From NCBI GenBank assembly GCA_012520575.1, contig JAAYOB010000009.1, forward strand, positions 1 through 64,000: 64,000 bases of DNA, in the 5' to 3' direction. Positions 17,771-25,741 of this stretch are shown one piece after another (position 1 is the stretch's first letter; the number at the start of each line of letters is the position of its first letter). The notes below the pieces were generated by a model. The model saw only the letters and a list, made by a program, of their open reading frames with translations. It was not told the DNA's origin and did not search any database. Origin of the DNA: Candidatus Stramentimicrobium fermentans. Its GTDB lineage: Bacteria > Atribacterota > Phoenicimicrobiia > Phoenicimicrobiales > Stramentimicrobiaceae. The position numbers and the translations under genes were made by a program.

Positions 17771-18809
17771 TGTTACACTCTAGAGCCTCATGGTTATAAA
17801 ATTTTCTATTATTTTTTGACTTCTTTAATTCCTCTAACTGCCGATAGTTCCAGCAACTAACTTTGTGCCCTTTTTCCAATTCTACCATTTCAGGTTCTTT
17901 TTCAAAGCAGATTTCACTCGCAACAGGACATCTTAAGTTGTAGTGGCACCCTTTCGGATAGTAGTAGGAACTGGGTACAGTTCCGGGTATCGTCATTAAT
18001 CTTTTTCTATTCAATGACGGTTGGGGTATAGAATTTAATAATCCCCAACTATAAGGGTGCATTGGATTTGCAAAAATGTTCTTTACACCCGTATACTCAA
18101 CAATCTTACCGGCATACATCACCCCAACTCTATCTGTTACTTCAGCAATAACTCCCATATCATGAGTAATCATTAAAATAGACATCCCGGAGTTTTGCTT
18201 TATTTCATTCATTAAATCTAAAATCTGCGCTTGAATTGTTACATCAAGAGCGGTAGTAGGCTCGTCTGCAATTAATAGTTTAGAATCACAGGATAAGGCT
18301 ATCGCAATCATTACTCTTTGTCTCATGCCACCACTTAATTGATGAGGGTATTCACTCATCCTCTGTTCAGGTAGCGGAATGCCTACCTTTTTCAATACTT
18401 CAATCGATTGTTCAATTGCCTCTTTTTTGCTTACATTCTTATGCAGGATAATTGTTTCTGTTAATTGTTCTCCGATGGTAAATACCGGGTCAAGAGAGCT
18501 GATCGGGTCTTGAAAAATCATTGAAATATCCTTTCCTCTAATTTTCCTTATTTGATTTTGCTTTAATTTCACAAGATCTTTCCCTTCGAACAGAATCTCT
18601 CCACTCACTATCTTCCCCGCCGGCTTTTCTAATAACTGAAGAATAGACAAAGCTGTAACACTTTTCCCACACCCAGATTCTCCCACTAAGCCCAAAGTTT
18701 CCCCAGGATAGATCTCAAAGTCTACACCATCAACTGCTTTTGAAATTCCTTCATCAGTAAAAAAATATGTTTTTAAATTTTTTACTTCAATTAACTTTTC
18801 TTCCAGCAT
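17757..18809 (-). CDS. Peptide ABC transporter ATPase (DppD/OppD-like)
   Basis: 350 residues. Walker [14 protein letters not shown] (about residues 39-51), the Q-loop in [11 protein letters not shown], signature [15 protein letters not shown], Walker [13 protein letters not shown] and H-loop LMITHDMGV are all present. The C-terminal extension has [16 protein letters not shown], the family's cysteine segment. It pairs with the DppF-like ATPase downstream. The gene is separated from the DppC-like permease by 340 bases, longer than usual in such operons; that gap holds a 19-codon open frame with its own ribosome site ending just upstream. Confidence 0.93.
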   Translation of the reverse strand: MLEEKLIEVKNLKTYFFTDEGISKAVDGVDFEIYPGETLGLVGESGCGKSVTALSILQLLEKPAGKIVSGEILFEGKDLVKLKQNQIRKIRGKDISMIFQDPISSLDPVFTIGEQLTETIILHKNVSKKEAIEQSIEVLKKVGIPLPEQRMSEYPHQLSGGMRQRVMIAIALSCDSKLLIADEPTTALDVTIQAQILDLMNEIKQNSGMSILMITHDMGVIAEVTDRVGVMYAGKIVEYTGVKNIFANPMHPYSWGLLNSIPQPSLNRKRLMTIPGTVPSSYYYPKGCHYNLRCPVASEICFEKEPEMVELEKGHKVSCWNYRQLEELKKSKNNRKFYNHEALECNNEQF

Positions 18810-18821
18810 ATCATCCCAACC

Positions 18822-18881
18822 TTATCCGGCTTTTTTCGGAGCATTTCCGCCAAGTATAAAAGTGTTATTTTCTTTTTTCAT
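18822..18881 (-). CDS. Possible 19-residue leader peptide upstream of the DppD-like gene
   Basis: An ATG preceded by AGAAGGG at nine bases opens a 19-codon frame (MKKENNTFILGGNAPKKAG) ending 12 bases before the ATPase start. It could be a translated leader coupling translation to the ATPase gene, or chance. No regulatory codon run (Trp, His, Leu) is evident. Confidence 0.3.
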   Translation of the reverse strand: MKKENNTFILGGNAPKKAG

Positions 18882-19149
18882 TGAAACTAGCCCTTCTAAT
18901 GTTTCCTATCTACCATTTTACCCTATTTATGTTCTTTGTTATTAATATCAAAATGGCTCGAAATTAATTTTATTCTATCCCTTATAATAGCCAAATCGTT
19001 TTTATTAATTTTTATTTTAATAAAACCTTATGAGCAAGAGTCTAGACGAATAAAACAATACATATTTTTCTCTTTATGCTGTACTTTATTTGAACCTTAT
19101 TAGCGATGCCGTCGTGTATTAATCTTCTGTCCGAATGTTTATAGTATAG

Positions 19150-20052
19150 TTATTTTTTCTGCATTTTAGGATCAAGAATATCCCTTAAACCATCACCTAA
19201 TAAATTCAATCCCAAAACAACAATCAATATCACTGCCCCTGGAGACATTGTTATCCACGGTGCTGTCCTTATATAATCCCTTCCATCTGCTACGATACTT
19301 CCCCAACTAGGACTAGGGGGAGGCACCCCTACCCCTACAAAACTTAGACCTGCTTCCACCAATATAACAGTGGCAAATGTAAAAGAAGCTTGTACAATCA
19401 ATGGAGAAAGGATATTTGGCAGTATATGCAAAAGTATTATGCGCAAATTGTTTGCACCTACTGCTTTAGCACTCCTAACAAAGCCCATTTCGCGAGTTTT
19501 CAAAACAGCGCTGCGAACTATGCGTGCAATTCTAGGTATTTGGGTCACAGATAGTGCAATAACTAAATTAAACTCCATTGGACCGAGTGCTGATCTGATA
19601 GCTAATGCTAAAACTATCGCCGGGAAAGCCATAAAGCCATCCATTATTCTCATAATAATATTATCAAATTTTTTATACCAACCGGCAATTATTCCTATTA
19701 ACGTTCCAAAAAATGCAGTAACTATCAAAACTTCTAATCCTACTCTTATTGAAACTCTAGCGCCATATAAAATCCGACTAAGTATATCTCTTCCATAGCT
19801 ATCAGTTCCAAAAAGGTATTTGCTACTTGGAGGGGAAAAGCTTTCTCGTACATTAAGCACAAGCGGATCATAAGGAGCAAGTAAAGGACAGAATAAGGCA
19901 ACTATGCATACTAATAAGAATATAATTGCCCCAATTTTTGCTGACCTGTTTTTCCAAAACTCTTTACGTACTTGTTGGAAATAACTTTTTATAGGTTTTT
20001 TACCAATATCTTCAGCTTCAGTATTTTTATCTAATGTGACCATTTCTACCAA
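19150..20052 (-). CDS. Peptide ABC transporter permease (DppC/OppC-like)
   Basis: 300 residues. A cytoplasmic N-terminus is followed by one membrane segment (about 37-55), then FGTDSYGRDILSRILYGARVSIRVG, the DppC-type signature, and five further segments. The permease EAA loop is KTREMGFVRSAKAVGANNLRIILLHILPN (about residues 186-214), which docks the ATPases. It forms the pore with the DppB-like protein, whose gene ends 47 bases upstream. The start is uncertain: TTG 20052 and ATG 20043 are in frame, with AAAGGG some distance upstream; an ATT also lies in frame closer to that purine block. Confidence 0.92.
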   Translation of the reverse strand: MVEMVTLDKNTEAEDIGKKPIKSYFQQVRKEFWKNRSAKIGAIIFLLVCIVALFCPLLAPYDPLVLNVRESFSPPSSKYLFGTDSYGRDILSRILYGARVSIRVGLEVLIVTAFFGTLIGIIAGWYKKFDNIIMRIMDGFMAFPAIVLALAIRSALGPMEFNLVIALSVTQIPRIARIVRSAVLKTREMGFVRSAKAVGANNLRIILLHILPNILSPLIVQASFTFATVILVEAGLSFVGVGVPPPSPSWGSIVADGRDYIRTAPWITMSPGAVILIVVLGLNLLGDGLRDILDPKMQKK

Positions 20053-20099
20053 TACAATTAGACCCTTTCTTTCAATAAGTCTTTTTATAATTGATCAGA

Positions 20100-21044
20100 T
20101 TAATTGTACTTAATCCTAGGATCCAGATATACATAAATTAGATCAATTAATAAATTAATGATTACACATATGCTGGCAATAATTATTAAAATTCCTTGAA
20201 TAACCGGATAATCTCGCCTTTGAATTGAACTTAACATCAGGCGACCCATACCGGGTAAAGCGAAAACTGTTTCTACAATTAATGCTCCGCCTAACAATGC
20301 AGCAAAGCTCAAACCAATTACGGTAACTACCGGGATTATTGAATTTTTCAAAGAATGGTTAAATACAACATTGCTTTCTGGCAATCCTTTACTTCTAAGA
20401 GTTCGGACAAAATCTGAACTTAAAACTTCTAACATGCTTGATCTTGTCATTCTTGCAATTAAACCGGCATGATTGATTCCGAGAGCTACTGCAGGCAGTA
20501 TCAGATGGCGCAACCATACCCAAAAACCTTTGGTCATGGGAACATAGCCCTGTGTAGGAAACCATCTTAGGAGAACTGAAAAAATTAAGATAAACATTAT
20601 GGCAACCCAAAAACCTGGTAGAGAAATACCTAAAACAGCAAAAGTCATCAATACTTGATCATAAATTGTGTTGTGCTTGACTGCTGAAAAAACACCTAAA
20701 GGTATCGCTAATATTATTGCTACTAACTCTGCAAGTATTGCAATGGAAAAACTCACAGGCATCTTTTGTAAAATAATGTTCAGTACCGGCTCGTTAGTAA
20801 AATAGGAGTTTCCCAGATCTCCTTTTAATAAATTTTTGATCCACAACACAAATTGTTCAAGTATTGGCTTATCAAGTCCTAATTCCCTAGTTAGTGCCTC
20901 TATTTGTTCTGGAGTAGCGTCCATGCCTAACATTAAAGCTGCGGGATTACCGGGGATTAAATGCAAGATTGAAAATGAAACAGCTGCAACCACAAAAAAA
21001 ACAGGAATTAACATGAATAATCTTCTAAGAATATAGCTACCTAT
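20100..21044 (-). CDS. Peptide ABC transporter permease (DppB/OppB-like), probable ATA start
   Basis: 314 residues from ATA. Six membrane segments, the DppB N-terminal region (PGNPAALMLGMDATPEQIEAL, then LGLDKPILEQF) and the EAA loop (LSSDFVRTLRSKGLPESNVVFNHSLKN, about residues 207-233) are all present. The first ATG (21014) would begin at MLIPVFF, inside the first membrane helix, and lacks a ribosome site. Ten codons upstream, ATA 21042-21044 follows AAAGAGGTGAG at ideal spacing and gives (M)GSYILRRLFMLIPV, exactly the family's usual Y-I-L-R-R-L start. No ATG, GTG or TTG lies between the upstream stop codon and 21014. Consensus promoter at 21166-21194. Confidence 0.9.
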   Translation of the reverse strand: MGSYILRRLFMLIPVFFVVAAVSFSILHLIPGNPAALMLGMDATPEQIEALTRELGLDKPILEQFVLWIKNLLKGDLGNSYFTNEPVLNIILQKMPVSFSIAILAELVAIILAIPLGVFSAVKHNTIYDQVLMTFAVLGISLPGFWVAIMFILIFSVLLRWFPTQGYVPMTKGFWVWLRHLILPAVALGINHAGLIARMTRSSMLEVLSSDFVRTLRSKGLPESNVVFNHSLKNSIIPVVTVIGLSFAALLGGALIVETVFALPGMGRLMLSSIQRRDYPVIQGILIIIASICVIINLLIDLIYVYLDPRIKYN

Positions 21045-21136
21045 AGTTTCTCACCTCTTTTTTTGTATTTTTAGTTCTACCCACTATATATCAAATTATG
21101 TGCATGCCATTTTTGCTCTTCATAAACATTCCAAAA

Positions 21137-21156
21137 GCAGATGTTAATATACTTAA
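21137..21156. promoter_or_regulatory. Shared 20-bp element, copy 2 (candidate operator)
   Basis: GCAGATGTTAA-T-ATACTTAA starts 93 bases upstream of the proposed permease start and begins about ten bases downstream of the -10 box, over the expected transcription start. Such a position fits a repressor site. Its near-identical partner is at 16660-16679. Confidence 0.55.
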
Positions 21157-21165
21157 TACCCTATA

Positions 21166-21194
21166 AATATACATTATCTGGTTGTTCGTGTCAA
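21166..21194 (-). promoter_or_regulatory. Consensus promoter of the peptide transporter operon
   Basis: On the minus strand TTGACA (21189-21194), a 17-base spacer and TATATT (21166-21171). It leads into the DppB-like gene with a 5' leader of about 115 bases that contains the shared element. Confidence 0.7.
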
Positions 21195-21257
21195 CAACTT
21201 GTGGGTACTGTTTCCTACCTCAAATATTGATGGAAATCAGATCAAGTCAAAGTATGA

Positions 21258-21467
21258 GCAGGAATAAGTGGATTTTAGCAGCAAGATAAGAAGCTGTTTC
21301 AACATGGAGCAGACCTGGTAGTATCCGATTTAGCCGAGATAAGTATCGGTTCAATTAACAACTGGTTTTTAAGGAAACCAAAACCTTATTTCCTATGTTT
21401 TGAAAATCTGAAAAGAGCACCGCTAATATTTCCTCTGGAACACCTCAGGGGAAAACTGCGATTTTAG
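21258..21467 (+). pseudogene. Remnant of a HAD-type sugar phosphatase/phosphomutase C-terminus
   Basis: One plus-strand frame reads AGISGF-stop-QQDKKLFQHGADLVVSDLAEI, then INNWF, the typical C-terminal end of beta-phosphoglucomutase or trehalose-phosphatase-like HAD proteins (the GAD-VV-DL-EI pattern). A TAG sits within the conserved stretch at 21276-21278, a TGA lies just before it at 21255, and the catalytic domain is absent. It is therefore a decayed gene, opposite in strand to its neighbours. Confidence 0.6.
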
Positions 21468-21537
21468 TTTCCGATGACCCAGACCAGGCTTCCTCCGCCG
21501 ATTTCCTGCTACAATCGCCGGAACCTGACAATTTGAC

Positions 21538-23001
21538 TTATAATAACCCGACCTTTTCGTTGAACTGAACGATAAGCTCATCAATTTTTTCAGTTTTTTT
21601 ACGGATGTTGCCCCAGTAATTCTCATAATCATACCATTGAGCATTTAACTCATCCAAATCTTTGCCCTGCTGTTCTATCCAGGTGAAGTATTTTAAATTG
21701 TGAACCCTCTTACGGCCATAGTAGGTCAATTCCTGCATATTGTCAGTGGTTAGAGCCAGAAGATTACGATGGTAATCAATGGCGGCATCTGTATCATCAT
21801 AAGGACCGAATATTTCCTCAAGTTCCTGTAGCCGAGAGCCATAGAGCTCCATAGAATCGGTAAATACGGTAAAGACGATATCTTTACCGGTTAGCTCATA
21901 AAATTTGGCAAATTTAATAGCCATAATCAGATTGGCAGTACCCGAGATGCCTAATGAAGACAATTTTTCGATTGTTTCTTTGGGAACACCCTTTTTATTC
22001 AGATATCTTTGACCGAGTGGTTCATTAAATAACCTTATTAATCCCAGCGCATTGTTATCATCGATGGTAATTACCATATCAGTATTTTTGGCATTAAGGA
22101 TCCAGGGTATATGTGTATCTCCGATTCCTTCAATACGGTGAGAGCCATATCCATTATGTAACATAGTCGGGCATTGCAAAGCTTCACCTACCGCAATTTT
22201 GCTATCAGAAAAATTCTCTTTCAGATAATCTCCACAGCCTAATGTTCCGGCTGAGCCGGCTGTTAACACAATACCTTTAAACCGTTCATCTGGTCTCATA
22301 TGTTTATCAAGCACTTCTTTGATAGCATGTCCGGTTACTTCGTAATGCCAGAGGTAGTTACTGAATTCTTCAAATTGGTTAAATACTACTATGTCATCTC
22401 CGGCCTTTTTTAATTCCCAGGACTTGTCAAAAATCTCTTTCACATTACTTTCCGAGCCGGGAGTGGTAATGACCTCTCCGGCTACCTGAGCTAGCCATTC
22501 AAACCGTTCTTTGCTCATTCCTTCGGGCAAAATGGCAATAGATTGACAGGAAAAAAGTGCCGAATTGTAAGCCCCTCCTTTACAAAAATTCCCGGTAGAG
22601 GGCCAGACCGCTTTCTGAAAAGTGGGGTCAAACTGACCGGTAACCAGACGAGGGACTAAGCAGCCAAAAGTGGCACCAACTTTATGTGAGCCAGTAGGAA
22701 ACCATTTCCCTAGTAGCCCTATTATACGGGTTCTAACGCCGGTCAGCTCCGGAGGTAATTCTAGATAATTAACTCCACCAAAGAGACCTCCGGTATTTAT
22801 CGGTTCATTTTTCCAAGTAATACGAAAGAGGTTGTATGGATTCAAATCTTGTAAGCCAATATTCTTCAGTTTTTCTTTTATTTTCTCCGGAATAAGGTCA
22901 GGATTCTTCATCTGACTAAAAGTAGGGATAATAATATTCTTTTCTTTAGCCCTGGCAATAGTTCTTTGCAGCTGCTCTTCATTGATCGTCAAATCTATCA
23001 T
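21538..23001 (-). CDS. PLP-dependent fold-type II (tryptophan synthase beta-like) enzyme of unknown substrate
   Basis: 487 residues, long for the family. The PLP lysine is probably that in FPTGSHKVGATFGCL (about residue 107). WPSTGNFCKGGAYNSALFS (about 145-163) is the substrate/anion loop, and LTAGSAGTLGCGDYL (about 250-264) is the phosphate-binding loop. The rest of the chain has the diagnostic order of cysteine synthase/threonine synthase folds, but the SHKVGA spelling and long C-terminal region (TYYGRKRVHNLKYFTW) separate it from TrpB, CysK and ThrC. It may be a lyase or beta-replacement enzyme in amino acid breakdown; the substrate cannot be named. GGAAGGAG precedes the ATG. A 15-bp palindrome lies upstream at 23024. 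Confidence 0.8.
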   Translation of the reverse strand: MIDLTINEEQLQRTIARAKEKNIIIPTFSQMKNPDLIPEKIKEKLKNIGLQDLNPYNLFRITWKNEPINTGGLFGGVNYLELPPELTGVRTRIIGLLGKWFPTGSHKVGATFGCLVPRLVTGQFDPTFQKAVWPSTGNFCKGGAYNSALFSCQSIAILPEGMSKERFEWLAQVAGEVITTPGSESNVKEIFDKSWELKKAGDDIVVFNQFEEFSNYLWHYEVTGHAIKEVLDKHMRPDERFKGIVLTAGSAGTLGCGDYLKENFSDSKIAVGEALQCPTMLHNGYGSHRIEGIGDTHIPWILNAKNTDMVITIDDNNALGLIRLFNEPLGQRYLNKKGVPKETIEKLSSLGISGTANLIMAIKFAKFYELTGKDIVFTVFTDSMELYGSRLQELEEIFGPYDDTDAAIDYHRNLLALTTDNMQELTYYGRKRVHNLKYFTWIEQQGKDLDELNAQWYDYENYWGNIRKKTEKIDELIVQFNEKVGLL

Positions 23002-23023
23002 TTTTAAACTCCTTCCGAATATA

Positions 23024-23038
23024 ATAACAAATTGTTAT
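23024..23038. promoter_or_regulatory. Perfect 7-1-7 palindrome upstream of the PLP enzyme
   Basis: ATAACAA-A-TTGTTAT lies 23-37 bases upstream of the start codon, just before the ribosome site. It may be a protein-binding operator; as RNA it would form only a small hairpin. Confidence 0.35.
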
Positions 23039-23182
23039 CTTTTAATTCATTCTAAACCAAAGATTTATTTCATGTTTAACCTCTTCAATCGATTCAGAAA
23101 CATACGCTAACTATATAAAGCCCTCTTTGGGGGCGGGGAACAATCCGGCCGGAAACTAAACGGTCGGTTAGTCAATTTCTAA

Positions 23183-23445
23183 TTATTCGGCCAATCTCTG
23201 AAGTGTCTTCAGTTCCCAAATCTTGCTTAAATCTAAATTATATTTGGTGTAAGTTTCTGTAGCTTTTTGAACTATATTTTTTATACAGTCCCGGTCATCG
23301 GGATAATGCTACGCCCTAATTACCTTGGTAGGCATAATAGTCTTCATCTCCTCTAAATTTAAGCCAGCTATTTCAAGCCGCGATATTATTTGCACCCATC
23401 AGACCAATTTCCAGGGCTTCCGACTTGTTAGTATCAGTGTCCCTT
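23183..23445 (-). pseudogene. Decayed coding remnant between purC and the PLP enzyme
   Basis: On the minus strand, coherent protein-like sequence runs through TNKSEALEIGLMGANNIA, then RLEIAGLNLEEMKTIM in another frame, then after a TAG continues YPDDRDCIKNIVQKATETY and ends SKIWELKTLQRLAE. At least one frameshift and one in-frame stop break it, and no start is evident. I do not recognise the family. Position between two metabolic genes suggests it was once a linked enzyme subunit. Confidence 0.45.
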
Positions 23446-23510
23446 CTCTATCTTATCCTCTTCTTATCTTAAATTCAAAGCATCAATTTATATTCGATTT
23501 ATCTTGCTAT

Positions 23511-24203
23511 TTAAACATTCAATACCGTTTTTGCCAATTCCAGAGGCTCTAAAAATTTTCCATTTTTAAAGGTCCTCATATTGCCGCCGGAAATTTCATC
23601 AATCAGTATAATTTGCCCACTGCCCTTTTCCCTACCAAATTCAAGCTTGATATCAAATAAATCAATCCCCTTATGAGCCAGAATATCTCTAATAATACTA
23701 CTGATACTTTTGGTGAGTTCCTTTAATATTGAATATTCTTTTTGGGAAAGTATTTTAAGCTGTTCAAGGGTATCTTCAGAGATGAAAGGATCATTTCGAG
23801 CATCATCTTTTAGAGTAAACTCCACTAAACTATCTAAGGGATGCCCTTCTGTGATATATTCTCCATAGCGACGGAAAAAACTACCTACCGCTCTATAGCG
23901 ACAAATAACCTCCAATCCTTTACCGAAAACTGATACCGGTTTTACTTTCATAGTATTTTCATCAAGATTAGCGCTGATATAATGTGTTGGTATACCTTTT
24001 TGCTCTAACTTTTCAAAGAAAAACCGGCTCAATCCTAAGGCAGCTTTACCCGCTCCAGCTATAGTCAAACCAACAGTATTGGCTCCCGGGTCAAAAGTTC
24101 CATCCGTACCGGTGACCTCATCCTTAAATTTTAATAGATATTTGCCCTGTTTGGTAGCATAAACATCTTTCGTTTTTCCTCTATAGAGGGGCTCTATATT
24201 CAT
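23511..24203 (-). CDS. purC: Phosphoribosylaminoimidazole-succinocarboxamide synthase (SAICAR synthetase)
   Basis: 230 residues, normal length. The start YRGKTKDVYATKQGKYLLKFKDEVTGTDGT gives the ATP-binding beta-strands of SAICAR synthetase. The central EVICRYRAVGSFFRRYG and the SLVEFTLKDDARNDPF segment bind CAIR and aspartate, and FGREKGSGQIILIDEISGG is the C-terminal catalytic stretch. It catalyses step eight of IMP synthesis, CAIR plus aspartate plus ATP. It stands alone, 26 kb from the purE-L-F-M-N cluster. AGGAAGGG lies close to the ATG. A 19-bp hairpin at 24406-24448 lies between it and the upstream RRM gene. Confidence 0.95.
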   Translation of the reverse strand: MNIEPLYRGKTKDVYATKQGKYLLKFKDEVTGTDGTFDPGANTVGLTIAGAGKAALGLSRFFFEKLEQKGIPTHYISANLDENTMKVKPVSVFGKGLEVICRYRAVGSFFRRYGEYITEGHPLDSLVEFTLKDDARNDPFISEDTLEQLKILSQKEYSILKELTKSISSIIRDILAHKGIDLFDIKLEFGREKGSGQIILIDEISGGNMRTFKNGKFLEPLELAKTVLNV

Positions 24204-24405
24204 TCCCTTCCTCTTTATTTATATACATTTATGCCCTTACTGGATTAAACATATTCTATCTTAATATTCTATTCTGAGCAAATAAATATCAATGAGAGAT
24301 AAATAGAAGTAATTATTCATTTGAAGATAGTGATAACAACTAAAAAAACTAATTGCTTGTTGGTAATTAACTGGCAGAGGCGGGAGAGATAAGATTATTA
24401 AATGC

Positions 24406-24448
24406 AAACAGGAGATGTTTTTCTTTGATAGAAAAACATCTCCTGTTT
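24406..24448 (-). terminator. 19-bp perfect hairpin downstream of the RRM gene
   Basis: Arms 24406-24424 and 24430-24448 (AAACAGGAGATGTTTTTCT and its complement), five-base loop, 26 bases after the RRM stop codon. On the minus strand only short T runs follow, so termination strength is uncertain, but the position and perfect stem fit a terminator or 3'-end stabiliser. Confidence 0.7.
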
Positions 24449-24473
24449 GATATGCTTTGTTCTAACTTACAGA

Positions 24474-24770
24474 TTAGAAGTTTCTTTTATTATCATGGAA
24501 ATCGCGTCTGTTTCTATCGCCAAATTCTCTTCTCGGTTTTTGCGGTCTGGCTTCATCAATTTTTAAAGGTCGGCCAACAAATTCAGTATTGTTTAAAGCT
24601 TCCATCGCTTTTTCTGCTTCCTCAGGAGAAGACATTTCCACAAATCCAAAGCCTTTGCCTTCGATAATATTAACATTATTAACAGTACCCTGTTCAGCAA
24701 AAAGCTCTTTCAGCTGTTCATTGGTTACAGAATAATTTAAATTACCTACATAAAGCTTACTACCTTGCAT
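24474..24770 (-). CDS. RRM-type RNA-binding protein (cold-shock-like)
   Basis: 98 residues. A single RNA recognition motif fills residues 3-75: RNP2 is KLYVGNL (about 5-11) and RNP1 is KGFGFVEM (about 42-49). A basic Arg/Lys/Asp tail (RPQKPRREFGDRNRRDF) follows. Such small RRM proteins occur in cyanobacteria and many anaerobes and bind RNA, often under cold stress. The frame is open further upstream to ATG 24848, but AAGGAGGT placed nine bases before ATG 24770, and the family's length, fix the start there. A consensus promoter gives a leader of about 174 bases, unusually long and possibly regulatory. Confidence 0.9.
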   Translation of the reverse strand: MQGSKLYVGNLNYSVTNEQLKELFAEQGTVNNVNIIEGKGFGFVEMSSPEEAEKAMEALNNTEFVGRPLKIDEARPQKPRREFGDRNRRDFHDNKRNF

Positions 24771-24944
24771 ACTTCTTTTACCTCCTTCTTTCTTTATTTT
24801 TTCAGTAACATTAAATCTAGAGGCAAAGCAACGCAAAATAGTAACCAACTCTCTTTATTTATATATTACTGGTGAACAGACTTCTAAAGGCTGTTCCTAA
24901 ATGTTGGGGTTATTCTCCCTAACATCATCACCGTTTTTTAGTGA
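24771..24944 (-). promoter_or_regulatory. Long 5' leader of the RRM gene
   Basis: Between the expected transcription start (about 24944) and the ATG lie 174 non-coding bases. A perfect 6-bp hairpin is formed by GAACAG (24874-24879) and CTGTTC (24891-24896). Long structured leaders are known for cold-shock mRNAs; whether this one acts as a thermosensor is inference. Confidence 0.45.
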
Positions 24945-24950
24945 CGATTC

Positions 24951-24978
24951 ATTATACAGCAATGATAAAGAATGTCAA
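24951..24978 (-). promoter_or_regulatory. Consensus promoter of the RRM gene
   Basis: TTGACA (24973-24978), a 16-base spacer and TATAAT (24951-24956) on the minus strand. Both hexamers are perfect matches, the strongest promoter in the window, implying abundant mRNA. Confidence 0.8.
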
Positions 24979-25008
24979 ATAAATTTTTACAATATGCTTA
25001 AAATAATA

Positions 25009-25602
25009 TTAATCAGATGATGATTGCCCTAATAGTACTCCCAAATCAAAAGCTTTTTCCAGATATTCAATCTTATTTTCAGCTCCTTCTCCTTTATCAG
25101 AATCTGTAACAACTAGGGTTTCTATCAGTTCAACATTAACAAAATGCTTACTCCATATTTTCATCGATATCAGGGCATGATCAGGATTTTTAGAGATATT
25201 GGCTACCCAGATAAAAATGCCTTTCTTCTTTTTCTCCAATCTCGATTTAAAGGTTGTTTTTCCATTGGGAAGGACGGTCATATCTGCCAGACAATTGGAA
25301 CGGTCAATCACCAATTTCAACTGAGCACTGAAAGTACCGAAATATGCCGGGGCTCCTATAACCAAGGCATCTACGCTTTCTAAGATTGGGTAGATTTGGT
25401 CCATTCCATCGTGAAAAAAGCAATAGCCAGGTGCCGGAAATTTTTTACAACCTCGACAGGGCATAATATCTAAGTCATTGAGATATATCTTTTCGGTTTC
25501 TGCACCCATTGATTGGGCACCTTCCAGAGCTCTAGTCACCAGGGTATCGGTATTCATTCCCTTTCGTGGACTACCTATAATTCCTACTACCTTTATAGCT
25601 AT
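25009..25602 (-). CDS. NADPH-dependent FMN reductase/flavodoxin-like iron-sulfur flavoprotein homolog, probable ATA start
   Basis: 197 residues from ATA. A flavodoxin-like fold begins with the phosphate loop GSPRKGMNTDTL (about residues 10-21). C-R-G-C and a further Cys (MPCRGCKKFPAPGYCFF) resemble the N-terminal cysteine cluster of iron-sulfur flavoproteins, and VIGAPAYFGTFSAQLKLVIDR is the second flavin loop. The first ATG (25557) would delete strand one and most of the phosphate loop. In frame, ATA 25600-25602 lies eight bases after the AAAAGGGTGAT ribosome site and gives (M)AIKVVGIIGSPRKG, the normal family start; no ATG, GTG or TTG occurs between the preceding stop codon and 25557. It probably transfers electrons from NAD(P)H or ferredoxin. 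Confidence 0.82.
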   Translation of the reverse strand: MAIKVVGIIGSPRKGMNTDTLVTRALEGAQSMGAETEKIYLNDLDIMPCRGCKKFPAPGYCFFHDGMDQIYPILESVDALVIGAPAYFGTFSAQLKLVIDRSNCLADMTVLPNGKTTFKSRLEKKKKGIFIWVANISKNPDHALISMKIWSKHFVNVELIETLVVTDSDKGEGAENKIEYLEKAFDLGVLLGQSSSD

Positions 25603-25741
25603 ATTTAATCACCCTTTTTTGATTCTATCGGTTATTAATTTAATTAATATATCACTCTCTTTCACTGTACAATAGAGAGTAGTATACTGTTCTGATTCTG
25701 AACCTATGTTTAGCTAATAATAGTCATGTCGACATTTAATA

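Noticed and set aside
24771-24848. N-terminal extension of the RRM protein to ATG 24848
   Set aside because: A strong AAGGAGGT lies directly before ATG 24770 and the extension does not resemble RRM proteins.
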